A stretch of DNA of 64,000 nt, from NCBI RefSeq assembly GCF_000069785.1, contig NC_010528.1, positions 1,798,001 through 1,862,000 on the forward strand, given 5' to 3'. The DNA is from Cupriavidus taiwanensis LMG 19424 (GTDB taxonomy: Bacteria; Pseudomonadota; Gammaproteobacteria; Burkholderiales; Burkholderiaceae). Made by a program: the position numbers and the translations under genes. A model generated the notes under the pieces. It was not told where the DNA came from. It was given only the letters and a program-made list of their open reading frames with translations, and made no database searches. Below are positions 53,634 to 63,434 of this stretch, piece by piece; position 1 is the first letter of the stretch; each line of letters starts with the position of its first letter.

Positions 53634-55397
53634 ATGAGCGCCGTGCCAGAGCCGCAGGTGGCCGACAGCACTTCTGTCCCCGGCAAACGCCCCGCCACGA
53701 CGACCCGGCATGTCTGGACCCGCTTCTGGGTGATCGCCAAACCCTACTGGGTCTCGCAGGAACGATGGAAGGCCGCCGGGCTGCTGGTGGTGCTGGTCCT
53801 GCTGCTGCTGGGGCAGACCCAGGCGGAGGTGCTGATCAACGAGCAGACCGGCGAATTCACCTCGGCGCTGGCGGCCCGCGACGCCGACCGCTTCTGGGCC
53901 TCGATCCGTACCTGCCTCTACATCCTGATCGTCGCGATTCCCGTCTACGCGGTCTACTACTACATCCGCAACGCGCTGGGCCTGCACTGGCGGCGCTGGA
54001 TGACCCACCATTACCTGGACGGATATTTCAAGAACCGCATTTTCTACAAGCTCAATGCGGATACCGGCATCGACAATCCCGACCAGCGCATCTCCGAGGA
54101 CATCAACACCTTTACACGGCAGTCGCTGTTTTTCCTGTCGATCGGCATCGGTGCGCTGCTGCAGCTGATTGCGTTCAGCGCGGTGCTGTGGATGATCTCG
54201 AGAGAGCTGGTCTATTTTCTGGTGGTCTACGCGATCGCCGGCACCGTGGTCTCGATCGCCTGCTTCGGGCGCGTGCTGATCGGCCTGAACTTCTACCAGC
54301 TCAAGCGCGAGGCCGATTTCCGCTTCAGCCTGATCCGTGTGCGCGAGAACGCCGAATCGATTGCGTTCTACCGCGGCGAGCCGCAGGAGTCTTCCCATGT
54401 CCGCGGACGCTTTGGCAAGGCGTTCCAGAACTTCGAGCGGCTCATCCGGTGGCAGCTGGGGCTGAACATGTTCCAGTATGGCTATGGCTTCCTGACCATC
54501 CTGCTGCCCAGCGCCATCGTGGCCTCGCGCGTGCTGGACGGCGAGCTCGAGGTCGGCAGCGCGATCCGGGCCGCTGGCGCGTTCGCCGCCGTGCTGAATG
54601 CGCTGACGGTGATCGTCGACAACTTTGAAGACCTGAGCCGGTTCGTGGCCGGCCTGGACCGCCTGGACACGTTCTCCAGCACCCTGACCGGGAAAAAGCC
54701 GACCGCGCCGCGGGCGGCCAGCACCATCGAATCCTGCCAGGATTCGCGGCTCGCGCTGGAACACGTCACGCTGCAGACGCCCAACCAGGAGCGCACGCTG
54801 GTCACGGACCTGAGCGCGTCGATCCATGCAGGCGAGGGACTGCTCATCGTCGGCGCCAGCGGCGGCGGCAAGAGTTCGCTGATGCGCGCCATCGCGGGGC
54901 TGTGGAACAGCGGCACCGGGCGCATCGTGCGGCCGGCGCCGCAGGACATGCTGTTCTTGCCGCAGCATCCCTACATGGTGGTCGGCAGCCTGCGCAGCCA
55001 GCTGCTCTATCCCAACCATGTCGGCCGGCAGGTCGCCGACGACGAGCTGCTGCAATTGCTGGATACCGTCAACCTGCACGACATCGCCGGCCGTTTCGGC
55101 GGGCTGGACACCGAGGTGGACTGGAGCAAGGTCCTGTCGCTGGGCGAGCAGCAGCGGCTGACCATCGCGCGCGTGCTGCTGGCCAGGCCGCGCTATGTGA
55201 TGCTGGACGAGGCCACCAGTGCCCTCGACATCGTCAATGAAGAAGCCCTCTACCAGTTGCTGGCCGGCCTCGAGGCCACCCTGGTGAGCGTCAGCCACCG
55301 TCCCACGCTGCTGAAGTATCACCACCAGGTGCTGGAACTGCCGGGCGACGGCACATGGCGGCTGCATCCAGCCAGGGATTACCGGTTCGGCTGGTAA
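53634..55397 (+). CDS. YddA/SbmA-like ABC transporter (permease-ATPase fusion)
   Basis: A 587-residue half-transporter with an ABC_membrane_2/SbmA-like membrane domain (about residues 20-330: six helices, YYIRNALGLHWRRWM, NPDQRISEDINTF) and an ATPase domain with GASGGGKSSL, LSLGEQQRL and YVMLDEATSALD. It should work as a homodimer. Relatives carry peptides, vitamins or fatty acyl-CoA; the substrate here is unknown. ATG 53634 follows GGAGG. A lipoprotein gene follows. Confidence 0.92.
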   Translation: MSAVPEPQVADSTSVPGKRPATTTRHVWTRFWVIAKPYWVSQERWKAAGLLVVLVLLLLGQTQAEVLINEQTGEFTSALAARDADRFWASIRTCLYILIVAIPVYAVYYYIRNALGLHWRRWMTHHYLDGYFKNRIFYKLNADTGIDNPDQRISEDINTFTRQSLFFLSIGIGALLQLIAFSAVLWMISRELVYFLVVYAIAGTVVSIACFGRVLIGLNFYQLKREADFRFSLIRVRENAESIAFYRGEPQESSHVRGRFGKAFQNFERLIRWQLGLNMFQYGYGFLTILLPSAIVASRVLDGELEVGSAIRAAGAFAAVLNALTVIVDNFEDLSRFVAGLDRLDTFSSTLTGKKPTAPRAASTIESCQDSRLALEHVTLQTPNQERTLVTDLSASIHAGEGLLIVGASGGGKSSLMRAIAGLWNSGTGRIVRPAPQDMLFLPQHPYMVVGSLRSQLLYPNHVGRQVADDELLQLLDTVNLHDIAGRFGGLDTEVDWSKVLSLGEQQRLTIARVLLARPRYVMLDEATSALDIVNEEALYQLLAGLEATLVSVSHRPTLLKYHHQVLELPGDGTWRLHPARDYRFGW

Positions 55398-55406
55398 TTG
55401 ACGGGG

Positions 55407-55439
55407 AATGGGCCGGTAATGGCCCGGTAATGGCCCGGG
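55407..55439. repeat. Three 11-bp tandem repeats
   Basis: AATGGGCCGGT, AATGGCCCGGT and AATGGCCCGGG lie end to end just after the ABC gene stop codon. Confidence 0.7.
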
Positions 55440-55511
55440 CACTGGAAGCGCCAGCATGCGTTGCGCTATGCTGAAAAGATCCCCATCCGCCGTGCTTACC
55501 GGAGACCGATC

Positions 55512-56030
55512 ATGCGCCATCGCCTGTTCGCCTGGCTCGCCGCCACCGCGGCAATCCTGCTGTGCGCCTGCGCGACCCTGCAGCCTGTGGAGACCGCGCA
55601 GAAAATGCTCGGCAGCCCGCAGAGCGCCGTGCGCGATACCTTCGGCGCGCCTTCCGAAACCTATCAGCTCGCGGACGGCACGAGCCGCTGGATCTATTCC
55701 AAGCAGCCGCTCGGCTTCGAGGTCTATGCCGCGGACTTCGACGCGGGCGGCAAGCTGAGCCGCTTCCGCCAGATGCTGACCGAGAAGGAAATCTACGCGG
55801 CCCGCCCGGGCGTGTGGACCAAGCAGGACGTGGCCGAGCACTTCGGCCTGCCGCGCGAGCCGGTCGAGTACTACCCGATGATGAAACGCGAGGCCTGGTC
55901 ATACCGGCTCTACGCCGGCGCGTACCAGCCAGCGCACTTCAGCGCGTACTTCGACGAGCGCGGGGTACTGGACCGCACCATGATCATCGTCGATGCGATC
56001 GGCGGCGACGCGCGCGACGGCAGCAAGTGA
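55512..56030 (+). CDS. BamE/SmpA-like lipoprotein
   Basis: A 172-residue predicted lipoprotein. The signal peptide ends ILLCACATL, with a lipobox ending in Cys (LCAC, the -2 Cys is unusual). The mature part has two BamE/OmlA-like repeats: MLGSPQSAVRDTFGAPSETY and DVAEHFGLPREPVEYYP. A structural role at the outer membrane is likely. ATG 55512 follows GGAG. It is 114 bp after the ABC gene and may not be co-transcribed. Confidence 0.85.
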   Translation: MRHRLFAWLAATAAILLCACATLQPVETAQKMLGSPQSAVRDTFGAPSETYQLADGTSRWIYSKQPLGFEVYAADFDAGGKLSRFRQMLTEKEIYAARPGVWTKQDVAEHFGLPREPVEYYPMMKREAWSYRLYAGAYQPAHFSAYFDERGVLDRTMIIVDAIGGDARDGSK

Positions 56031-56083
56031 GCGTGCCGGCACGAGCGTGCCGGCAATCGGCCGCCATGCCATGCGGGCCGGCC

Positions 56084-56560
56084 TTATCCCTGGCCGGTAC
56101 GTCCGGCAGGGTCGGGGATCATGGGCGCGGCGGGCTTGCGCAGCATCTTCCCTACCTCGCCGGCGTGCAGTTCCTCGAGCTGGATCAACTGCCGCGCATA
56201 CTCCTCCAGCGCGACGGAGCGGCCCTCGACCAGGCTGAGCAGTTCGCGGTACAACGCCAGCGCCTGCCTTTCGGTTTCCAGCGATTCACGCAGGATCGCG
56301 CCGATATCGTGGATGTGGGCGTCCAGCAGTTCGCCGATGCCGAGCGAGGGATATGCGCCGAGGGTGGTGATCCATTCGCCGGCCTGCTGCGCATGCAGCA
56401 GCGACTCGTTGGCCTGCTCGCGCAGCCACGACACAATCGGGATGCGCCCGAAGCCGAAGACAAGGAACGAATAGTGCGTGTAGCGCACCACGCCGGCGAG
56501 CTCGGCCTCCACGATGCGATTCAGGACGCCAACGACTTTCTCCTGCTCGATTTCCGCCAT
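56084..56560 (-). CDS. Ferritin-like/bacterioferritin-family protein
   Basis: A 158-residue four-helix ferritin-like protein. Glu/His residues of the di-iron type are visible: VEAELAGVVRYTHYS, ANESLLHAQQ, SLETERQALALY and LEELHAGEV. The second helix has His three residues after Ser instead of the usual Glu, so iron binding may differ from bacterioferritin. It follows the universal stress protein gene in the same direction by 71 bp. A ribosome site (AGGTAA) precedes ATG 56560. Confidence 0.87.
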   Translation of the reverse strand: MAEIEQEKVVGVLNRIVEAELAGVVRYTHYSFLVFGFGRIPIVSWLREQANESLLHAQQAGEWITTLGAYPSLGIGELLDAHIHDIGAILRESLETERQALALYRELLSLVEGRSVALEEYARQLIQLEELHAGEVGKMLRKPAAPMIPDPAGRTGQG

Positions 56561-56631
56561 GGCATTACCTCCAGAGATGGAGTCCGGCGCCAGGCGCGCA
56601 GCGGGGGCGAGCCCGCTGCGCGCCCCCGCCT

Positions 56632-57063
56632 TCAGCGGTAGACCAGCACCGGAACCCGGCAGTGGGTGAGCACTTTCTGCGTTTCGCTGCCGACCAGCAA
56701 TGCGTCCAGGCCCCTGCGGCCGTGCGACGCCATGAAAATCACATCACACTGGTGCCTTGCCGCGGCATCGATGATGCCTTTGTAGGGAACGGTTGCGGTC
56801 ATGTCCGTGGCGCAGGGCACACCCGCCGCCCTGGCCGCGGCGACCACTTCCTCCAGCCGGGCCCTGGCCCGTTCGGCTTCCTGCTCTTCGAAGGCCTTGC
56901 GCCTGGGGTGGCCGGCGTCGCCCGACGCCATGTAGGGGTACTCCTCCATGCACGTATAGGCGGTCAGCCTGGCGCCATCGGCCTTGACAAAGCCAATGGC
57001 GGCCTCCATCGCCATTCTTGACAGATCTGAGCCATCGGTGGCCAACAAGATGTGCTTGAACAC
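56632..57063 (-). CDS. Universal stress protein
   Basis: A 143-residue UspA-type protein with the ATP-binding family pattern: HILLATDGSDLS, then MASHGRRGLDALLVGSETQ and VPVLVYR. The GTG start at 57063 follows GGGAGGGG. Its sequence is close to the second Usp at 62919. It sits between phaB and the ferritin-like gene, in a stress/storage set. Confidence 0.92.
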   Translation of the reverse strand: MFKHILLATDGSDLSRMAMEAAIGFVKADGARLTAYTCMEEYPYMASGDAGHPRRKAFEEQEAERARARLEEVVAAARAAGVPCATDMTATVPYKGIIDAAARHQCDVIFMASHGRRGLDALLVGSETQKVLTHCRVPVLVYR

Positions 57064-57199
57064 GATTCCCCTCCCTGTGCGAGTTTCGGGCGCGGTGGTC
57101 CCCGGCGTCGGTGAGGCGGTCCGCCGGTCAAGCTTCAGTATGGACAAGAATCGGGCTTGCGGAGGTACGCAACGCTGGCCACCGGCCGGCAATGGCGCC

Positions 57200-57224
57200 G
57201 GAGCGCCTCCGCAAGGGGCGCTCC
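57200..57224 (-). terminator. Hairpin after phaB
   Basis: GGAGCGCC and GGCGCTCC pair with a nine-base loop beyond the phaB stop codon. No T-run follows, so termination may be incomplete. Confidence 0.35.
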
Positions 57225-57254
57225 GCGCGCGGGCAAAGGCCAGTGCCGACGCCC

Positions 57255-57998
<744 letters not shown>

Positions 57999-58181
57999 GC
58001 TGATTGCGTCGTTGTCGTAAGTTGAAAGACCCCTGCCGTGCAGCAAGGGACATTCCCCCGGTGGTCCCCGAGCAAATTCCCGCCGCCGTCGCGCAGGCAA
58101 AGCGCTGCCGTGCCGGGCCGGACATGCCGGTCCCGGTGCGCATGGATGAGGCGGGAGATATGGTGTCGCGGTGCCGCAGGC

Positions 58182-58202
58182 CCGGGAACGCGGGGTTCCC
58201 GG
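58182..58202 (-). terminator. Hairpins between the phasin gene and phaB
   Basis: CCGGGAAC/GTTCCCGG (58182-58202) and CGCCGGCC/GGCCGGCG (58231-58256) are two perfect stems in the 266-bp gap. They may attenuate read-through from the phasin gene; no clear T-run is present. Confidence 0.4.
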
Positions 58203-58264
58203 CCTGCATGCCTGCGATCTTGGTTCAGCGCGCCGGCCTGAGTTTGCGGGCCGGCGCTGCGCTG

Positions 58265-58816
58265 TTATGCCTTGGCGGCGCGGGGCGTCGCGTTCGCGGC
58301 CGTGGCCGACGCGGCGGTCTTGGCGAAGTTGGCCTTGGCGACTTCGGCGGTCTGCTTGGCGGCGTCCTGGAACGACTGGTAGGTGGTGCTGGCCGCGGCC
58401 ACGCCCGATTGCAGCAGCGCGGTCAGCGCTTCCGAACCGGCCGGCGCGTTCTTCACGAAGGTGTCGACGAATGCCTGGACGTTGCGGTTGTGCTGCTCGT
58501 ACTGCGCCTCGACGGCCTTGCTCAGTTCCGCCTGCGTGTTCGACGCGATCTCATAGACGTGGCGCGCATACGCTACCGCCTTCTCGGCAGCCGGCTGGGC
58601 CAGGTTGCCTTGCGCCGCGAACACTTCGCGCAAGTCCTTGCCGGCCAGTGCCGCCTGGACGTTTTCCTGGCCTTCGCTGAGCGTGGCCTTGAGCGTCTGC
58701 AGGTTCAGTTCGGTCAACTTCTGGAAACCTTCAAAGGCCGTGTTCGTCAGCGCGAACAAGTGGCTCACATTGGACTTCTGCGCCGCAGCAAATTGTTCGG
58801 GCGTAAAAGGGGACAT
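58265..58816 (-). CDS. phaP: Phasin
   Basis: A 183-residue amphipathic, Ala-rich, helical protein of the PhaP family that coats polyhydroxyalkanoate granules. It starts SPFTPEQFAAAQKSNVSHL and continues with LFALTNTAFEGFQKLTELNL, typical of phasins, and ends in an Ala/Thr/Lys tail. It is translated from ATG 58816 after AGGAGAT. It lies 266 bp upstream of phaB. Confidence 0.95.
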   Translation of the reverse strand: MSPFTPEQFAAAQKSNVSHLFALTNTAFEGFQKLTELNLQTLKATLSEGQENVQAALAGKDLREVFAAQGNLAQPAAEKAVAYARHVYEIASNTQAELSKAVEAQYEQHNRNVQAFVDTFVKNAPAGSEALTALLQSGVAAASTTYQSFQDAAKQTAEVAKANFAKTAASATAANATPRAAKA

Positions 58817-59110
58817 GCAGATCTCCTGTGGGTGGATCGGACAGAATGGCGCACCGGCACTGGCGCGGGAACGCGGACTGGCTTCGCTCCCGGGCCGCGC
58901 CCTCAATCTTGCAGCGCACCATCGGAACCCGCATCCTAGAGGGTTTCTTCTGTTTCAGGCGCTAGGGATAAACCCAAATAGTCTTGAAGACCGGACAATA
59001 AAAGCGTTGCAGCATGCCCAAAAGTTACAAGTACTTACGGTGTATTGCCGCAGCGCAGTACAGATATAAGGGCAGCTTAACGCAGCCCTTCCCGCGGAAA
59101 AGGCGAAAAA
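58817..59110. other. Intergenic region between phasin and aceB genes
   Basis: The gap of about 294 bp is A+T-richer towards 58930-59070 and should hold the phasin promoter. I see no ORF or RNA. A phasin repressor (PhaR) site is expected here but cannot be fixed by eye. Confidence 0.4.
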
Positions 59111-59134
59111 AAACCGCAGCCGAAGCTGCGGTTT
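59105..59134 (-). terminator. Terminator of aceB
   Basis: AAACCGCAGC-CGAA-GCTGCGGTTT is a perfect 10-bp stem; on the minus strand it is followed by a run of T (59106-59113). Confidence 0.85.
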
Positions 59135-59163
59135 CCATGGAGCGGCAGGTGCCCGGCCTGCGT

Positions 59164-60750
59164 TCAGACCTCTTCGTACAGCGGCAGCGTCAGGAACTCG
59201 GCGAAGTCCTCCGACGTCGACATCTGCTCGAAGATCTCGGCGGCGCGGTCATAGGTCCTGGTGTCGCCACCGACCAGTTCCTTCACCTTGGCCAGTTCTT
59301 CCGGGATCAGCTTGCGCACCAGCTCGGCCGTGACCTTGGTGCCGTCTTCCAGCTTGCCCTTCGGCGAGCGGATCCACTGCCACACCTGCGAGCGCGAGAT
59401 CTCGGCGGTGGCGGCATCTTCCATCAGGTTGTGGATCGGCACGCAGCCGTTGCCGGCCAGCCAGGCGCCCAGGTAGTGGATGCCGACGTTGATGTTCATG
59501 CGCAGGCCGTGCTCGGTGATCGGCGTTTCCGGCTTGAAGTCGAGCAGGTCGGCGCCCTTCACCTGCACATCCGGACGCTGCTTCTCGAACTGGTTCGGCT
59601 TGTCGCCCAGCACTGCCACGAATTCCTTCATGGCCGGCTCGACCAGGCCCGGGTGCGCCACCCAGCCGCCGTCGTAGCCGTCGGTGGCATCGCGGCGCTT
59701 GTCGCTGATGATGCCTTCCATGGCGATGGCGTTCTTCTCCGGATCGTTCTTGATCGGGATCAGCGCGCTCATGCCGCCGATGGCGGGGGCGCCGCGCGAG
59801 TGGCAGGTCTTGAGCAGCAGCAGCGCGTAGGCGCGCATGAACGGCGCGGTCATCGTGACCTTGGCGCGGTCGGCCAGGCAGAAGTCCTTGTCGTTCTTGA
59901 ACTTCTTGATGCACGAGAAGATGTAGTCCCAGCGGCCGGCGTTCAGGCCCGCGCTGTGCTCGCGCAGCTCATACAGGATCTCTTCCATCTCGAACGCGGC
60001 GAGGATGGTCTCGATCAGCACGGTGGCCTTGATGGTGCCTTGCGGCAGGCCGATTTCCTTCTGCGCCATCACGAAGATGTCGTTCCACAGGCGCGCTTCC
60101 AGATGGCTTTCCATCTTGGGCAGGTAGAAGAACGGGCCGGCGCCGCGGGCGATCTGTTCCTTGGCGTTGTGGAACAGGAACAGCGCGAAGTCGAAGATGC
60201 CGCCCGAGACGCGCTTGCCGTCGATGGTGACGTGCTTTTCGTCCAGGTGCCAGCCGCGCGGACGCACCTGCAGCGTGGCGATCTTGTCGTTCAGCTTGTA
60301 CTGCTTGCCCTTCGATTCCAGGGTCAGCGTGCGGCGCACGGCGGCCTTCAGGTTGACCTGGCCCTGCAGCTGGTTGTGCCAGTTGGGGGTGTTGGAATCC
60401 TCGAAGTCGGTCATGTAGCTGTCAGCGCCCGAGTTGAAGGCGTTGATCACCATCTTGGCTTCGACCGGGCCGGTGATTTCCACGCGGCGGCATTCCAGCG
60501 CCTTGGGCACCGGGGCAACCTTCCAGTCGCCTTCGCGGATGCTCTTGGTTTCCGGCAGGAAATCGGGGACTTCGCCGGCGTCCAGGCGCTTGGCGCGCTC
60601 GACGCGCGCGGCCAGCAATTCCTGACGGCGCGGCTCGAAGGCGCGGTGCAGCTTGTCTACCAGGGCCAGGGCTTCCGGCGTGAGGATATCTTCGTAGGCC
60701 GGCAGGATCTCGCCGGTAATCTTCATGCCCGCGGGCAGCGTGATAGCCAT
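59164..60750 (-). CDS. aceB: Malate synthase A
   Basis: A 528-residue malate synthase that condenses glyoxylate with acetyl-CoA to malate. It has the family motifs YMTDFEDSNTPNWHNQLQGQ, RPRGWHLDEKH, VLIETILAAFEMEEILYELR and LNAGRWDYIFS. It is the form A type (about 530 residues) rather than the longer GlcB. AGGAG precedes ATG 60750. It is 50 bp after a haloacid dehalogenase gene on the same strand. Confidence 0.96.
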   Translation of the reverse strand: MAITLPAGMKITGEILPAYEDILTPEALALVDKLHRAFEPRRQELLAARVERAKRLDAGEVPDFLPETKSIREGDWKVAPVPKALECRRVEITGPVEAKMVINAFNSGADSYMTDFEDSNTPNWHNQLQGQVNLKAAVRRTLTLESKGKQYKLNDKIATLQVRPRGWHLDEKHVTIDGKRVSGGIFDFALFLFHNAKEQIARGAGPFFYLPKMESHLEARLWNDIFVMAQKEIGLPQGTIKATVLIETILAAFEMEEILYELREHSAGLNAGRWDYIFSCIKKFKNDKDFCLADRAKVTMTAPFMRAYALLLLKTCHSRGAPAIGGMSALIPIKNDPEKNAIAMEGIISDKRRDATDGYDGGWVAHPGLVEPAMKEFVAVLGDKPNQFEKQRPDVQVKGADLLDFKPETPITEHGLRMNINVGIHYLGAWLAGNGCVPIHNLMEDAATAEISRSQVWQWIRSPKGKLEDGTKVTAELVRKLIPEELAKVKELVGGDTRTYDRAAEIFEQMSTSEDFAEFLTLPLYEEV

Positions 60751-60800
60751 CTTGTTCTCCTGTTAAACGATAGCGATAGCTTGGGTTGTTGGGCGCCCTG

Positions 60801-61502
60801 CTATACCGCCACGCCATGGGCGCGGACGAATTCGAGCAGGTCGTTCATGTCGTGCCCGGTGCCGGAGGGGGCTACGTCGAGCCGCTCCGCCGGATGGCCG
60901 GCACGGTTGATCCAGAAAGTGGTGTAGCCAAACCAGATGGCGCCGCAGGCGTCCCAGCCGTTGGACGAGACGAACAGCATCTCCTGCGCGTCCAGCCCGA
61001 AGGCCAGCGGCCCCAGTGCATAGGCGGCGGGCGCGGTCTTGTACTGGCGCACCGCGTCGACCGACAGCACGTGGTCGAACAGGCCATGCATGCCGGCGCT
61101 CTTGACCGAGATGTCGAGCATCTCGGCATTGCCGTTGGACAGGATGCCGAGCGGCAGCCCCGCCTTGCGCAGGCGCTTGAGCGCGCCCAGGTTTTCCGGG
61201 AAGGCAGACAGGCAGGCGTATTCCTTGAGCAGCTGCGCTTCCGTCGCTTCATCCAGCGCCAGGCCCAGGCGCTCGGCAGCGTAGCGCAGCGCGTCCACGG
61301 TGATGGCCCAGAACGGCTTGTAGTGCGCGCCGTCGGGCGCGGCCATGGTACGGATGCGGGTGTAGTCGATCTGGCGGTCGCGCCACAGCAGCGCCAGTGC
61401 CTCGCCGCGGCCCGGGAACAGCTGCTCCGCGCGCGCGGTGACGGAATACACGTCGAACAGCGTGCCAAAGGCATCGAAGACGACGGCGCGGATCTTGTTC
61501 AT
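60801..61502 (-). CDS. L-2-haloacid dehalogenase-like HAD hydrolase
   Basis: A 233-residue type II haloacid dehalogenase-like protein. The catalytic Asp is in VVFDAFGTLFD. Also seen are the Ser/Asn of ILSNGN, the Lys of QYKTAPAAY, and FVSSNGWDACGA, which carries the Ser, Asn and Asp of true L-2-haloacid dehalogenases. Such enzymes give 2-hydroxyacids, for example glycolate from chloroacetate. It precedes aceB by 50 bp. A clear promoter lies upstream. Confidence 0.9.
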   Translation of the reverse strand: MNKIRAVVFDAFGTLFDVYSVTARAEQLFPGRGEALALLWRDRQIDYTRIRTMAAPDGAHYKPFWAITVDALRYAAERLGLALDEATEAQLLKEYACLSAFPENLGALKRLRKAGLPLGILSNGNAEMLDISVKSAGMHGLFDHVLSVDAVRQYKTAPAAYALGPLAFGLDAQEMLFVSSNGWDACGAIWFGYTTFWINRAGHPAERLDVAPSGTGHDMNDLLEFVRAHGVAV

Positions 61503-61596
61503 GGGAGCCTGGACAACCTGCAAACGGTACGGGCGACTGGGTAAAGCGGCGGCCAGACCACAGCTGCGTGGCTCTGTACACCATTGAATGCATCGC

Positions 61597-61624
61597 ATTG
61601 TAGGGAGACGCTGCAGTGCGGCAA
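61597..61624 (-). promoter_or_regulatory. Promoter of the haloacid dehalogenase-aceB pair
   Basis: On the minus strand TTGCCG and TACAAT are separated by 16 bp, about 95 bp before the dehalogenase start. This fits sigma-70. Confidence 0.6.
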
Positions 61625-61640
61625 AGTGGCCGTCTGTCAC

Positions 61641-61669
61641 TTGATCTTTTACTTTTACACAACTAATCT
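61641..61669 (+). promoter_or_regulatory. Candidate promoter of the LysR gene
   Basis: TTGATC (61641-61646) and TAATCT (61664-61669) are separated by 17 bp, 126 bp upstream of the LysR start. Confidence 0.4.
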
Positions 61670-61794
61670 TGGCTGACTAAAACAAAACTCCGCACCAAAT
61701 CCTCTTCACTGGTGACCCAGGCTCCGCCATGGCAGCCGGTGCGTGTCCAGCGCGGCACTTGCGGAACCTCCCGCGCATATCAGGCAAAACATCT

Positions 61795-62745
61795 GTGGAC
61801 CATTTCAAACAACTGGAGACTTTTGTATCCGTCGCCTCGCGCGGCAGCCTGTCCGCCGCGGCCGCGGCGGAGGGGGTGGCGCCGGCGATCATCGGCCGGC
61901 GCATCGATGCGCTCGAAGAGCGCCTGGGCGTCAAGCTGCTGGTACGGACCACGCGCAAGATCAGCCTGACCTTCGAAGGCTCGGCCTTCCTGGAAGATTG
62001 CCAGCGCATCCTGAACGACCTGCACAACGCCGAGGCCAGCGTCTCGGCCGGCGGCGTCAAGGCCAGCGGGCACCTGCGCGTGACCGCGCCGGCAGGCTAC
62101 GGGCGCAAGCACGTGGCGCCGCTGGTGCCGCTGTTCATCGAGTCGCACCCGGACGTGTCGATCACGCTGGACCTGTCCGATCGCGTGGTCGACCTGGTCA
62201 ACGAGGGCTTCGACTGCGCCATCCGCCTGGGCGACCTGCCCGACTCCAGCCTGGTGTCGATCCGGCTGGCCGAAACCCGGCGCGTGGTGGTGGCCGCGCC
62301 GGAATACCTGGCGCGCGCGGGGCGCCCGCAAGCGCCGGAGGACCTGCAGCGCCATAACTGCCTCGCCTTCGGCGCCAGCGCCAACATGCAGCGCGGCTGG
62401 GTGTTCCAGGAAGAAGGCCGCGCCGTGACGGTCAAGGTGGGCGGCACCATGGAATGCAGCGACGGCGCGGTGCTGCACGAATGGTGCCTGCAAGGCAACG
62501 GGCTGGCCTGGCGCTCCTGGTGGGAAGTCGGCAGCGAGATTGCCAGCGGACGGCTGGTGACGGTGCTGGACGAGTTCCAGGCACCGCCGATCGGCATCCA
62601 TGCGGTGTTTCCGCAGCGCAAGCACCTGCCGCTGCGCGTGCGGCTCTTTATCGACCACCTGAAGAACACCTACGGCAATCCGTCCTACTGGCGGCGCGCC
62701 GAGCAAGCCAGCGCGCTGCCCGTGGCGGAGGTGCTGGCCGACTAG
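61795..62745 (+). CDS. LysR-family transcriptional regulator
   Basis: A 316-residue LysR protein with an N-terminal helix-turn-helix (VDHFKQLETFVSVASRGSLS, IIGRRIDALEERLGVKL) and a ligand domain from about residue 90 with VTAPAGYGRKHVAPLVP. The start at GTG 61795 matches homologues beginning with (M)DHFKQLETF. It is divergent from the dehalogenase-aceB pair and the likely regulator of it. Confidence 0.92.
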   Translation: MDHFKQLETFVSVASRGSLSAAAAAEGVAPAIIGRRIDALEERLGVKLLVRTTRKISLTFEGSAFLEDCQRILNDLHNAEASVSAGGVKASGHLRVTAPAGYGRKHVAPLVPLFIESHPDVSITLDLSDRVVDLVNEGFDCAIRLGDLPDSSLVSIRLAETRRVVVAAPEYLARAGRPQAPEDLQRHNCLAFGASANMQRGWVFQEEGRAVTVKVGGTMECSDGAVLHEWCLQGNGLAWRSWWEVGSEIASGRLVTVLDEFQAPPIGIHAVFPQRKHLPLRVRLFIDHLKNTYGNPSYWRRAEQASALPVAEVLAD

Positions 62746-62918
62746 GCGCGCGCCACCGCAGGCGTGCCGGGGCACTTCGGCTGCCCTTGACATGACGCAA
62801 TGGCCCTCTCGGCACACTGACTACAATGGATTCGTGACAGGCGTTGCCCGGCGCCGCGGCCCCACCGCGAACCGGCGGGCCGCCCTGCCCGTTCCCCTAG
62901 TCAGCAAAGGAGCCCCGC

Positions 62919-63353
62919 ATGTTCCAACATATCCTGCTTCCCACCGACGGCTCGGAACTCTCCAAGAAGGCCATCAACGGCGGACTGGAGCTCGCCAAGG
63001 CCATCGGCGCGCGCGTCACGGCCTATGTCTGCCTGGAGGAATACCCGTACACCCCCTTCAGCGAGATCGTGGTCGAGGCCCCGCAGGCGTTCAAGGACCG
63101 TATCGAGAACCAGGCCAAGCTGTATCTGAAAGAGGTCGAAAACCTCGCCACGGCGGCCGGCGTCACCTTCGACGCCGACATGTCGACCTTCGCCGTGCCC
63201 TACCTGGGCATCATCGACGCCGCCGAGCGCCACGGCTGCGACGTGATCTTCATGGCCTCGCACGGCCGGCGCGGCCTGTCCGGCCTGCTGCTCGGCAGCG
63301 AGACGCAAAAGGTGCTGACGCATACCGACATTCCGGTGATCGTCTACCGCTGA
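62919..63353 (+). CDS. Universal stress protein
   Basis: A 144-residue UspA-type protein: HILLPTDGSELSKKA, FMASHGRRGLSGLLLGSETQ and IPVIVYR, the ATP-binding form. It closely matches the Usp at 56632, so the two are paralogues. It has AAAGGAG before ATG 62919 and its own terminator, so it is monocistronic. Confidence 0.94.
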   Translation: MFQHILLPTDGSELSKKAINGGLELAKAIGARVTAYVCLEEYPYTPFSEIVVEAPQAFKDRIENQAKLYLKEVENLATAAGVTFDADMSTFAVPYLGIIDAAERHGCDVIFMASHGRRGLSGLLLGSETQKVLTHTDIPVIVYR

Positions 63354-63377
63354 TCCCGGCACGCGGCGCGCCAAAGC

Positions 63378-63418
63378 AAAACCGCCCGCACCGGCTAGAC
63401 CGGTGCGGGCGGTTTTTT
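63378..63418. terminator. Bidirectional terminator between Usp and M48 genes
   Basis: AAAACCGCCCGCACCGG and CCGGTGCGGGCGGTTTT form a perfect 17-bp stem around CTAGA, with T-run on the right and A-run on the left. Confidence 0.9.
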
Positions 63419-63434
63419 TGCTTGCCCAGGCCGC

